Shown: piece after piece, positions 12,601 through 24,028 of the stretch | Numbering within the stretch: position 1 is the first letter of the stretch | Layout: every line of letters begins with the position of its first letter | Assembly: GCA_964247055.1 (NCBI GenBank) | Contig: OZ176053.1 | Coordinates: 9,982,001 to 10,046,000 of the forward strand | Direction: 5' to 3' | Source of the DNA: Paragordius varius | Taxonomy: Eukaryota; Nematomorpha | DNA length: 64,000 bases | Notes under the pieces: generated by a model | Database searches by the model: none | Seen by the model: only the letters and a program-made list of their open reading frames with translations | Told to the model about the DNA's origin: nothing | Translations under genes and position numbers: made by a program

Positions 12601-15600
12601 ATATTTGCATTATTTATTTAAAGTTACCATCGATAAAATTTTAGCGGGTAATATTTGAAATTTATTATGTTGATACCGCTAAGTGTGGATAAAATTTATG
12701 TCGGAAGTTTTATATTACCATCTAGAATTCAATAACCAGAATTACATGACACCGAATAAATTTTTAATGCCAAGAAGCGCTAGCATTAAATTCAGTGAAA
12801 ATTTGGGAAAAGAGAGAATATAATGAATAATTAACAAATTGATGCTCATATTAACAAAAATAATATATTTGATTTAATATACCATTTTCAGTTCAAATAC
12901 AATTCAAATTTACCCTCGAACAATTCAAATTCACCCTTGAACAATTCAAATTCACCTTTGAACAATTCAAATCCACCCTAAAAATAAATTATGTATTTTC
13001 GAACTAATATAACTCATTATTAATATGAAATATATGTTTATGTTATAGTTTATTATTTTTTCAGTATTATTTTAATTTAATACAAAATTTTTATTTTTTA
13101 AAAATATATAAAAATATTAATAATTTTTAATATTAAAAAACATATATTTTATTTGAGGGTGAATTTGAATTGTTTGAGGGTGAATTTGAATTGTTTGAGG
13201 GTGAATTTGAATTGCTCAAGGGTGAATTTGAATTTGTTCAAGGGTGAATTTGAATTGTTTAAGGGTGAAATTGAATTGTAAATGGTATATTTCCTATAGT
13301 TAAATGACTTAAAAATGCGCCTGGTGATTTCGAAATAGAAAAAAACCTTATTTGGAAATATTATTTTTTAAAAATTTAAAAGATTTTATTGAAACGCTTC
13401 TAATCTAACCCTTTAGTAGTAAACCAATTCTTGAAACACTAAGATTAACCGGTATTTATTATAAAAACATATTTTGGCCAAATAAAACCACGTGAATGGA
13501 TAATACATGATGCACTTTTGGTAGGTTACATATATATTAAAATCTATATCAGGCACATTGGGTTTACATACAAAGTTCGCTATGCCTAATTTTTGAGTCA
13601 ATATATAAATAAATATTTATATGCCATTTACAATTCAAATTCACCCTTGAACAATTCAAAACCCTCGAATTCGAATTCACCCTTGAACAATTCAAATTCA
13701 TTCTAAAGAGAAATTTGTGTTTTCGGGTTAAAATAACTAATTATTAATATAAAATATATCTTTTTGGTTTAGATTATTATTTTTTCAGTATTATTTTAAT
13801 TTTAAACGATCATTTTTTAGATATTTAACATTTTTAATCTAAAAAAACAAATAATTTATTTTAAGGTAAATTTGAATTGTTCGAGGGTGAATTTGAATTG
13901 TTCAGGGGTGAATTTGAAGTGTAAATTGGTATATTTAAATGAGCCTTTAATTTTTATTGAATATTGAAATATTTTGGTAAAATCCAAATCTATTGTAATT
14001 ATAAGTTTACCAATGACTCTGCGTTCATGCACCTGACCAATCACATCATAGAGATCATTTCTATATTTAATATATAAAATTTGTTATTTGAATATTTTAC
14101 AAATATGGCATTGATTAAGTTTACAAAAATGTAATTTTGTAAAATGAGATGTCAATTTAGTAAAAAATAATTTTTATAGAGAACGGGACATACCCAGTTA
14201 ACAAAACAGAATTGTCCCAAATTCGATTTCTGTTAAGTGAAAATTGGTATCTTGAAAATTGCATGATCAGTGATCGGATATAAGAATTGGAAAATGGTAG
14301 AAAAGGCTAATCAATACAAAATTAATAAAAATGATCTATTCTGCCAATTAATAAATTGAATAAATAAATTTTTTAACGTTTTAATTAAAATTAAAACAGC
14401 CAATTTAAGCAGAGATAATTTTAATATACCGGATTTGATGTCATGAGATACAGTCGTACAAGATTAATTTTAATGGGTCGCCCGATTGATGGATGCAAAT
14501 AAAGTAGATGTACCTGTTATAGGAATATCATTATGTGTCGTTATTATTTATTCGAACATTAACTATTAAAAAAATAAAACATATGACAACAAAGACATAC
14601 AAAATGAAATAAACTAATATATTGGTTTCGGATTTCAGCTATCGTCATCTGATTTCTTTCCATCTTTAATTTGATCAAAGATTGATCCAAAAATCCTGCC
14701 AATTCAAGGACAGGAGATGTTTCTGCATTATTGTTCCCACTGAGCTGGTGGAGAGTTGGAATATCATCATTTATTTGTGGTAGTTTAGAGCTTGTAGATT
14801 TCGCCTCACTTATTTTTTCAATTTTCTTTTCGGTTTCTTTGGTTGATGCAATCTTAATTTTTTTGAGGTGTTTTTCTTGTTTTGGCGCTCTGAAGGATTC
14901 GGTTAAGGAAGAAATTTTGGAATGTTTGACGGTACTTGACTGTTTTTGGTCAGTGTTTAATAGGAATTTATGCTTTTTATCGGTAATATCATCTTCCTGT
15001 TGTTGAAAGTTTATGTCTTCATTGCGTGTACCACCAATTCCTACTTCCAAATCAAACACATCTTCCACAGCATCGTGCTTTAAAAATGTTATATCTTCCG
15101 GTCTCAGAGTATCGTTATAATCTAGTATTAGGTTATTTAATACATTATGGATTTAACCGATAACAGCATTTTTATAGTATAATTAAATGAAATTTTATAA
15201 TTATATATAAAGGTGAAATTTATAGATGGATAATGTGTGGAGAGTGTAAAAAAGATAATCGTTTGTAATTTAAAAATATATACAAAACTAGCCTTTACAT
15301 TTGTTAACAGAGCATGTTTTGGGGTAAAAAGCCATTTGAAAGTACTCATCATCTTGGTTATCTTGCACATTCTCATATATCTAGTTTTACGAATAGATAT
15401 ATTAACTGTTTTCACAATACAGTTAAAAAATTGAAAAAAATAGTCTGATTACCGTATTAATAACTACATCATCATTCCTTTTTGCCGTAGGATAGATATG
15501 AGTTGGTTCAGAAAACAGGATATCTTTAACACTAAAGTCCTCCTCATCTTGCGTAAAATACTTATTATCGATTTTCGTTTCCTGACCTTCCATTTCCTTG

Positions 15601-16650
15601 CTCCATTCAAACACGGGTTTTGTTGCGGTGCTGATTGGAATTTTCAGATTTTTTAGAGACTTAATTTTTGTTGGTAAGGATCGTTTAAAGCGTTTATATT
15701 TGGGTTTACGGTTTTTTCTTTTTCTAATTTTATCTATACACACAAATTTTCCATTACTCAATTCGTAAATAACCCCAAAATTTTACAATCCATAGATGTA
15801 GGCTCAGTGGCGTACCGAGCATTTGCGGCGCCCGGGGCATAAAAGTTTTATGCCCCCCCCACCTCTTTTTTTAAAAGCCAATAAAACAATTTAAAAAAAA
15901 ATAAAAACGTTGTAACCTAAACACCATAGATAAGACAGCACAGTCATAAATTTTAAATCTATTAAATATATATAATTATATTATACTAAATTTAATCACT
16001 TTTAAATACATAAATATTATAATAAATTCTATAATATGGAAATTATATATAAAAATAATGTTTTTGTTGCATATATTGAATTGATCGTATGATAGTGGCG
16101 AACAATGATTTAAAAAATCATTTAGGCGCCCCTAAATAACGGCGCCCGGGGCATGATGCACCCCCTTGCCCCCCCTCGGTACGCTCCTGTGTAGGCTAAA
16201 ACTGGCTTTCCTAAAATATATGTTTTTAAATATTTTTTGATTAGATTTGAGCCCAACAGGGATTGCGTTTCTCTTGTGCCTCGGCTTAAAAAATTAATAA
16301 ATTGATATGAGTATAATAAAAAATATTTGGGTAAGCAGGGTTTTCTCACCGATAATGTTATTGAAAGAGTTGGATGATAGATTAATGGTAGATTATTTTT
16401 TAAAAAGCGTGTGACATTTTTAAATTTGATCATTCATGTGTTAACATCGGATTAATTTATAAAAAGAAGTACTTGATTGCTTTAATGTTTAACTATAAAA
16501 CCCTTTAATATTATTATATTACTATTCCAACTTTTTCTACTATTTATGAATATTATAAATTTTAAAAAGGCGAAATAAAATATTACATTCTAAAAAACCC
16601 AATAAATACTCAATCCATATAATCCCAAACATTAATTTAAAAAATAAAAA

Positions 16651-16699
<49 letters not shown>

Positions 16700-18871
16700 C
16701 CTACTCAACGATCCGTACCCTTAGTCAGTAACTGTATTTTAATCTAGACTCAACATAGTGGTTTAATAATAAAACAAGTAGCCGAATACGTGTAATATAC
16801 CATTCACAGTTTAAATTTGGGCAATTTAAATTCACCCTTAAACAATTCAAATCAGCTTAAAATAAATTATGTGTATTTTATAATATTTTTAAAATATTAA
16901 ATTCTGTTTAAAATAAATATAATGCCGAAAAATAATAAACTATGTCGTAATATTTCATATTGATGATGAGTTATATTATCCTGAAAATACATAATTTATT
17001 TTTAGGGTGAATTTAAATAGTTCGAGGGTGAATTTGAATTGTTTAAGGGTAAATTTATATTGTTCAGGGTAAATTTGAATTGTAAATGATATATTAAAAC
17101 TATTCACTCAAATTGTAAAAAATATATGACTGCAAAAACCTAATCCAATATGTTCATCTAAGTTATCACGATTCCATTCAGATATGAGGTAGTATTCGTG
17201 TTGGGAAAAATCTGGCATGTCTCTCTTTTTTCTACGTTCCCTAAATACATTGGTTTCGAATCGATGCATTATATGCCTTTGTATCGGTTGAACAATGTAA
17301 AAATTATCTCCGTTGTGTCCATCTGTCATGCGCACCATGCCATTCTGGTATTTTAGTTATTTTTCAAAATATTGATTGAATTTATAATATATATATTTGC
17401 TTTTGTAAATGTGTGTGGGCAAGCAACTGCAAAAAATACTTTTTGATATTGTTAAATAAAGTATATTGCTATATGTAAAGTATGATATTTTTTATATTGT
17501 ATCCAACTATGGGATCACTAAAGAACATTAACGTTAATAATTTCACCATTTTTAATCATTATCTACTTAGTCATCTTATATGTAATAAATAATATTTATA
17601 TTATTAAGTTTTGATCTACAACGGCGATAAAATAAATTACTTTTAATTAAATTTTGACGTTAGGGCTTTTTTCTACCTACAAAAAGACCCGTTTAACTAT
17701 ATAATAAAATTTACCAATTTATCATGGTAATCAAAGGCAATGACGGCTTTACGCTTTCCGATACGACTCCCTAAGCTAGAAATTTCAAATCCTTTTCCAA
17801 TGTAAAAACAAGTTGGTTTTTGTGTATTCTCAATCACATTAGATGGCTGTATACCTTTCATAGGGTCAGTAAAATTGTCTATGTTATTTATGGTGTCAGT
17901 TTTAATATTAGATAGTGTATCTCCTTCATTATTAGGTGCTTGAACGCCTCTTATATCATCTATTGAATATTCTAAGGGAACTATTTGTTCGCCCCTTATT
18001 TCATAACTTTCAAAATCTGGTTTGACATATTCATCGTTTCTCACCACGTCGAAATGAAAAGTTGTTACATTTTGGGTTGAATTACTTTGATCCAAAGTAT
18101 TTGTGGTATTAATTTGCGTCAAATTACCATTAATGTTTGTATTATTCATGGGTGGTATTGGTAATTGAATGGTGATTTCCATATTTTGCGGGCATTTATT
18201 AATGGGATTCGTATCTGGTTTTGTATCATTCAATGAGATTGTTCCATGGTTACTTTTATCAGTGCTATTCGTGTGACTTAAAATCGTATTATTATGAGTT
18301 TGATTATGAGAATTGGTTATTAAATCTTCCGTCTTCCCGTCAGAACCTTTAGGATTTGAATCATTAGATAAACTATTGTTATCGCCAATTCTATCACCGT
18401 CGTTGGACAAATCTCTTTTTGTTCTTAAAAGTGATGCTAATTTATGGTGTGGAAACAAATTCTGTATTTTGTCCGTGTTTAATTTTGTAATTATATGACG
18501 TTTTACTAGATTAATTTAATAAATAGAGTATAGGATTATAAAATTCTCATTGATAATAATAAAAATTACATTTAATGAGTTATTATACCTTTGTTTTTAT
18601 CACTTATACCAAAGTAATGTTGCAATTCATAGCTATTTAAATGATGATGGAGATTTGTTTGAAGTTCATTAGGAATATCTTCGTTTTTCTGCAAAAACAC
18701 AAAATATTTAATGAATGACAATCATTGCATTAATAAGGTAATAGGAATTTGCAATAACCGTGTTAAAAGGTTAAGGTTATATTTATTTAAAAACTATTTC
18801 GGAAACACACTTACCTGAAATATCCCAAATACCTGAGCGAATAGATTTATTAGGGGTAAGAAACTTTTCAT
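9616..18871 (-). CDS. ADAMTS-type secreted zinc metalloprotease
   Basis: ADAMTS enzymes cleave extracellular-matrix proteins. Exons (5' to 3'): 18871-18815 (signal peptide MKSFLPLINLFAQVFGIFQ), 18688-18589, 18505-17715, 17344-17140 (prodomain end with NGMVRMTDGHNGDNFYIVQP, then furin-like RRKKR), 15733 to about 15455 (basic, with KRFKR), 15121 to about 14570, 14513-14430 (LYLHPSIGRPIKINLVRLYL), perhaps 14229-14194 (GQFCFVNW), 14060-14011, 12548-12437, 12052-11924, 11725-11545, 11464-11375, 11310-11150, 11041-10984, and 9764-9616. The catalytic site spans a splice: HEMGHNFGMDHD, a full HExxHxxGxxHD, followed by the Met-turn YIMAES and WSECSARIMLMNL. Then come the disintegrin-like part (LLYDINEQCQSF, GTVCGPEK), a thrombospondin-1 repeat (GWTPWYLSLPCTSLC to CVGLAIHYNQC) and a Cys-rich exon (SCRLYCEYAVND, GTLCNANPPMYCIKGVCQ). 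An insert of about 250 residues separates prodomain and catalytic core. Joins at 15455/15121, 14194/14060 and 10984/9764 do not close in phase, and the C-terminus is uncertain. Confidence 0.88.
12881..13286. mobile_element. MITE with tandem-repeat arms, copy 1
   Basis: A 406-bp inverted-repeat element in an ADAMTS intron. The ends read ACCATTT and AATGGT, flanked on both sides by ATAT. The left arm is four units of a 21-bp repeat, CAATTCAAATTCACCCTTGA plus A. The right arm is six inverted units, the first three identical (about 13153-13215). The core is AT-rich with AAATAAATTATG beside the left arm. It has no coding capacity. The target duplication is ambiguous (TA or ATAT), so the superfamily is not fixed; TA would fit Tc1/mariner. 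Confidence 0.85.
13623..13930. mobile_element. MITE with tandem-repeat arms, copy 2
   Basis: Same family as the element at 12881, only 337 bp away in the same intron region. It has two to three 21-bp units in the left arm and two to three inverted units in the right arm, ending GTAAATTGGT before ATAT. It shares the AT-rich core (TAATATAAAATATATC, TTTTTCAGTATTATTTT). Confidence 0.8.
15805..16189. mobile_element. Non-autonomous hAT MITE, 385 bp
   Basis: Terminal inverted repeats CAGTGGCGTACCGAG (left) and CTCGGTACGCTCCTG (right) enclose a 385-bp AT-rich interior. A perfect 8-bp duplication TGTAGGCT flanks it (15797-15804 and 16190-16197), the hAT signature. Subterminal GGCGCCCGGGGCAT is repeated at both ends. 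It lies in an ADAMTS intron. The related end CTCGGTACGCCACT is seen again at 50409. Confidence 0.95.
16654..16695. repeat. (TA)n microsatellite
   Basis: About 42 bases of uninterrupted TA in the ADAMTS intron between the exons at 15733 and 17140. Confidence 0.95.
16799..17090. mobile_element. MITE with tandem-repeat arms, copy 3
   Basis: Third copy of the 21-bp-arm family, diverged: left arm about two units (GGCAATTTAAATTCACCC), right arm four inverted units ending GTAAATGAT before ATAT. It ends about 50 bases from the ADAMTS exon at 17140. Confidence 0.75.
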
Positions 18872-21383
18872 TTATATGAAAATATTTTCAAAAAAAAAAT
18901 TAATATGAATATGGATACATTTGTGAGTTTTTTTAATAAATATATGTGTGTAGAGATATATGAGTGTGATAAAGTAGCTTTTTTGAAATTTAATATGTTT
19001 ATATGTAAAAAAATTGGGGTCAATCGTCTTAGTTATGGTAATATAATTGTAAAATCTTTATTTGATATATCACATAACCCTATGATTTTATTGTACATTT
19101 TAATACCTCCTAAGATAAAATTAATTGGATTAAAAAAGGGAAAATTAAATTAACATACATTGCAAATAGGAAAAATAAAACAAATTAAAAATAAAACATA
19201 TTATTCGACAAGGTTAGGAAAATTATCAATCAAAAAAATTCTTCAGTTTGATTATTGTGGATTTTAATAAAAGGATAATTTTATAATTTAGTTTTAGGCC
19301 ATATCTAAATAATATATATAACATTTTTATCGTTTAAAACTTTTGAAAATTATTCGTATTTATCACTGTTGTCCGAAGTACCGATTTGTTTGTTAAATTT
19401 GATGCATAGGATTAAAATCAAAACTCAATTGGTCCAATAATGGCCGCCTGAACACGATGTAGGCCACTGGTCTTAATATCTAGTAAAAATAGAATTTCAA
19501 ATAAGGCGCTCACAAATCGGCTGTATATTTGTTTTCTTCATATATTAAGGCTGTATTTGTCAGATAACTTAACTGGTTAGACAGAAAAGAAAATTTTCAG
19601 ACCACTTCAATCAAAAGCGTTATAACTTCTTTGAGAAATGAATGGGCTTAAAACCGGAGCCAAAGTTTTTGGATATCACAGCACCTGATTATCACAATAG
19701 TATAGGAAGAATGGTCTCTGTAGCTTTAAAAATTAATTTTTCAATTTTATAAATACCAAATATTTGGCATTAATAAAATCTAAGAATTTGAAATTAATTC
19801 GGTTCAGTACGTTATATTAACTAAAAAGATAACAAGCCTAGAACATTAATACTCTTATCCACGCTGTTCATCTAATATATAAAAGTTATTTAATTTCAAA
19901 CAAAATTGGGTTGGCTTGCCAACTGTTGTTGTTAATGCATAGATCAATGTCAATTCGCTATCTCGTATTTTTACCAGTTTTTCTCATGTGCGGGAAATCG
20001 GCTGTTGCGATGATTGCTTGATTGATAAAGTCAGATTGTCAATGCGCATTTTGCACCTCGTTTCCTGGAACGCTATATTTTTCCTGTCCTCAGACGGTGT
20101 ATTCCTAAATTTTAGCTCTAGGTAATATGGCCAAATTAAGTAAGTTTTATTTTAAGGCGTATGCCAAACAATGATATGTCGATTTGATTTAGCCAAGAAT
20201 TTTAATGTTGATAGATTTTTTGAGAAAAATACATTATATATATAACTTTTGAAAAGGAAAACCTTAATTATGATAAAAATGTTTAGCATATAATAATATA
20301 GAATGTATTTACCATCGTGTTTTACCAAACTAAACTATGATATAGGATTGCCAAAAATTTGATTTCTAATTATGAATTTAAGTGAAAATATTTTTTTATG
20401 TCATAATATACCATATAATGTTTTTTTAAATCTTGCTATTTGTTTATTTTACAAAAATTAGTCTAATTTAATGGGAGGCACAATTCGAAATTTCATAAGC
20501 TAATCTAAAAAACATTTTTTTAAATATGGTTATTTATATACATTGCGTTTAAAACCGGGGGGGGGGGTAAAAAAATCCTGATGAAATATATATATTTTTA
20601 CAAGAAATTATCATGGAGTTTTTGGTTTTGGTCCTTCCGAGTCTTTGAGAAAGTTTTACTTACCTTTGTGGTAAGTGCTCCAGATCAGAAAGTGAAATTC
20701 GCGCACATTCTTCATTTTTTTGGTGAAAGCTAAATGCTTTCCAAAAATATCACTAAAATATATTTTAAACCACATATAAAAAGCTAAACAACATATTTGT
20801 TTTAATTTTTAGATGTGTTCTCCAAATTTTTAATGCCCTTTAAAAATGGCTAGTTTACTTAAATTAAACGCAAAAACTGAGATTTTTTTAAATATATTCC
20901 AGTAGGGAGTGTAACAAATGGCTTTGCGCGCCACATTAAAAAATTAAACATAACATATGGTAAAAAATTACGATCATGATACATCTAATAATTATTTTAA
21001 TTTTTGTTTCTTCCGAAATTCGGAATTTATTTAGATTTGTTACGGTTTTTTTCTCTAAAAATTGTGAATGAATGATATTTTTACTATAACCTTATTACTT
21101 TAATTAAAGGGTAATATATGGTATATAGAATATTTAACCTTAAAATAACCTTTTACCATAAATTTAATGGTGTTGATACCATAGATATATTTCCGAATAG
21201 CTTTTATTCAAATATTATAGCAAGTTATATAAATATTATAATTTTACCAGAATTAATTCTTAGATTATAAAGTTTTTATTTATTTGGTTTATTTCAAATA
21301 ATTCGCCGGATCTATTGTGTGATGCCTCCTGTTATAGATTATGTCATCCCAAATACATAGTTTTGTAAAAAGTATACTTTGTT
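18872..21383. other. Intergenic AT-rich DNA without a recognised gene
   Basis: Divergent gap between the ADAMTS start (minus) and the MADD start (plus), so the promoters of both should lie between 18872 and 24028. No TATA or other promoter motif stands out against the AT background. A G10 run sits near 20558-20567. Slightly less AT-rich stretches at about 19920-20110 and 20600-20760 may be old repeats but match nothing I can name. Confidence 0.6.
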
Positions 21384-21757
21384 TGGAAATTTATTTTTTA
21401 GCAATTTTTTTGAAGCGTACTTCATACTATTTTGAGACATAATGAAAACGGTATAAAAACGCTTTAAGATATAAAAATGCTTTTTCTATATGATTCGATG
21501 ATGCTCATTTCTATCACCTCAGAATTTTGATTTTAAGGTTCGTTTGCTTTAAGTTTGTAAATAAAAACAAATTATATTTAACGTAAATTTTAAGGCGGAC
21601 TTATATTTTAATTAAAACTTAAGCTGATAGAAATGTATCATCAATTATATGGAAAAAGTGTTTAATAATATTTTAAAGCGTTTTTATACCGTTTCTTGAT
21701 ATTAAATAGTGTAAAATACGCCTTTCATAAAATTTTGCTATAAATTAATTTCTTAAT
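21384..21757. mobile_element. Imperfect foldback element, about 370 bp
   Basis: Two arms of about 150 bp in inverted orientation. The best-conserved stretch is AACGGTATAAAAACGCTTTA in the left arm (about 21448) and its complement TAAAGCGTTTTTATACCGTT in the right (about 21675). ATTTCTATCA is matched on both sides nearer the centre. No coding capacity and no clear target duplication. Confidence 0.65.
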
Positions 21758-21843
21758 ATATTTTTTGGGAAAAAACCATTTTGAAAATTAGCATATATTC
21801 GAATTTTTTTTCGTCGATCTCTGTATTCTGTCGTTTATTTTAA

Positions 21844-22383
21844 CCTTCGATGCAAATTGGGGCTAAATACCCCAGACTGTATTTAAGTTTATTTTTTTTA
21901 TTAAAATACTGAAAAAACGGTCCAAATTTAAATTTATGCTTTTTTCCTAATAAATAAAAAAGCCGAAATATCTAAATAAAATTTAGTTAAAAAAAAAGTT
22001 CCATATCAAACCACTCCGAAGCTATTTTTATTTTATAACATTTTTGCAAAATATCGTGTTCATTTGATTTTAAAGCTAAAATTTTATTTATATCACATTT
22101 AACATTGAAAGAAACATAAGTGGTTTATTATGTATTATTTTTAAATTTAAATGCACACATGCCATGTTGACTTAATTTTATACCTTCTGGTCGTACCTTA
22201 AAAGTAATATTAAGTATTTTTGAATTTTTTTTATATTTCGGTTAATTTATATAAGTGTAAATTTTTGCCATAGTTTCAATTCATCCGATATTTTATGAAT
22301 TCTTTAATTTTAAATAGGTTTGGGGTATCAAACTACCACCAATTTGAATCGAAGTACTGAAATGAATGTGTTGTATCCCAGTG
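21844..22383 (+). mobile_element. piggyBac-type MITE, copy 1
   Basis: A 540-bp element flanked by TTAA at 21840-21843 and 22384-22387. The left end has CTTCGATGCAAATTGGGG. The right end has CCAATTTGAATCGAAG followed by an extra segment of about 30 bases ending CCCAGTG before TTAA. Inner repeats placed asymmetrically from the two tips are typical of piggyBac. The subterminal palindrome around GGGGTATxxxAxTACCCC is retained. No transposase. Confidence 0.8.
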
Positions 22384-22839
22384 TTAAGAGTTCTGGCCAT
22401 TTTAAAAAAGGCAATAAATTTGAAACTTTCGGAACGCACATCTAAATTTTTTTTATATAAATAAGGTTTGCTTTTTATATGTAGTTTATCATTAGGAATA
22501 TTTTTTAGTGAGCCCATAGCTTTCACAAAAATATTTAAATAAATATGCGCAAATTTTGCTATTTTCTAATATGGAGGAGTTACGAAAAAAACCCGAATAA
22601 CACACTTAATGACGTTTTGCCTAACCAAAATCAGTTCTATACTTTATGCCCTTTGGGGTAGTTTTATTCCCAGAGCTAAAATTTATATATCTTGAAAAAT
22701 ATTTTCCATAAATATAATATTATGCCTTCTTAAGCCTTTTAGGCGGATGATAGTATTTTTTATCAATCTTGGGACCCTAGAAGTTAAAAATATGTTATAA
22801 ATTAAGTTATATATAATTCATAAGAGTTCACTACTTTAA

Positions 22840-23419
22840 CACTTCGATTCAAATTGGGGTATCTAAATACCCCAGACTAAATTTAAATTAATATTTTTAA
22901 AAAACTACTGAAGGAAACGGTCCCAATTTAAATTTATGCTTCTATCCTGATAAATAATATATAAATATGCCAAAACATCTTGATAAAATTTTGTTTTGAA
23001 AAAAAGCTCCATCTCAAACTACTTCGACGCCATTTTTATTTTACAAAATTTTAACAAAATATCGTCTTTATTTAATTTTAGGGCAAAACTAAAGCTAATT
23101 TTTTATATAAATTACATCTAACATTGATAGAAATAGAAAAAGCGGTTTAGTTTGTATAATTTTTCAATTTTACAATTTGACAAATGTCACGTTGACGAAA
23201 TTTTTACCTTTCGGTTTAAGCTTAAAATAAGTAATATCAAGTATTTTTGAATAAATTTTTTTTTATATTTCGGTTTATTAATGTTAGATAAGTGCGAAAA
23301 TTTGTCATGGTTTCGATTCCTTCTATATTTTTTAAAGAATTTAATTTTAAACAGGCCTGGGGTATCCAACTACCCCAATTTGAATCGAAGGACTAAAATG
23401 AGTGTGTTGTATCCAAGTG
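22840..23419 (+). mobile_element. piggyBac-type MITE, copy 2
   Basis: A 580-bp copy of the same family and orientation, flanked by TTAA at 22836-22839 and 23420-23423. Left tip CACTTCGATTCAAATTGGGG with the palindrome GGGGTATCTAAATACCCC. Right side CCCCAATTTGAATCGAAG, then ATGAGTGTGTTGTATCCAAG and TG. The best-preserved copy in the window. Confidence 0.88.
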
Positions 23420-24028
23420 TTAAACATGTCATCATATAAAAATAAACCTCTAGGAAAGTAGAAATCTATCGATGTGAAAATTATATAAAATAGAAATTAT
23501 GATACTACGCTGTACCACAGAAGGTGGCTAAAAAATAAAAGCTTTTTTGATTAAAGATAATACTCTTACATGCATTTATATTAAAATGATCAAGATGTAA
23601 TTTAAATTTTTTTTATAGTTTGCGATAGCATAATAGCATTTTTCTCTAATTAAGGAAAGCAGTCACTAATACTTTTTTAAAAGTATTAAGGCATATTATG
23701 ATTTTATACTAAATTTTGCATTAATATATTATAATAAACTTTCTTCAAAATAAGCTCGCTCGAGTAGCAGTATAACTTATTTAAATAAGTATTTTTAAAT
23801 TGGTGTAAAATATTCCTCTTTTATAAGTTATCCATTTAGTTTAAGCCAAAATTTCAAAAAAATATTGTGAATTTTATATTTTACAGGCCAATATTTGTTA
23901 GTTTATTAATTAAACGCTATCTACAAAATATAGAAATTATGTTTGTACAAACAAACTGTTTAATTATAATAACATGTATCCATATGTCTATTTAAATACC
24001 TAAAGTAAATTTGCAACATTTTTTACTA

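Noticed and set aside
13856-14044. Minus-strand ORF with repeated KFTLEQF-like units
   Set aside because: The repeat peptide is a translation of the 21-bp DNA repeat in MITE copy 2, not a protein domain.
14731-15006. Open frame on the plus strand opposite an ADAMTS exon
   Set aside because: It is antisense to the Lys/Glu-rich insert exon; the minus-strand frame has better splice signals and fits the ADAMTS order.
16122-16433. Minus-strand ORF of 103 codons
   Set aside because: It runs out of the end of a hAT MITE into intron DNA; no protein similarity recognised.
18905-19153. Plus-strand ORF of 82 codons just upstream of the ADAMTS start
   Set aside because: Low-complexity AT-rich composition, no motif and no splice partner.
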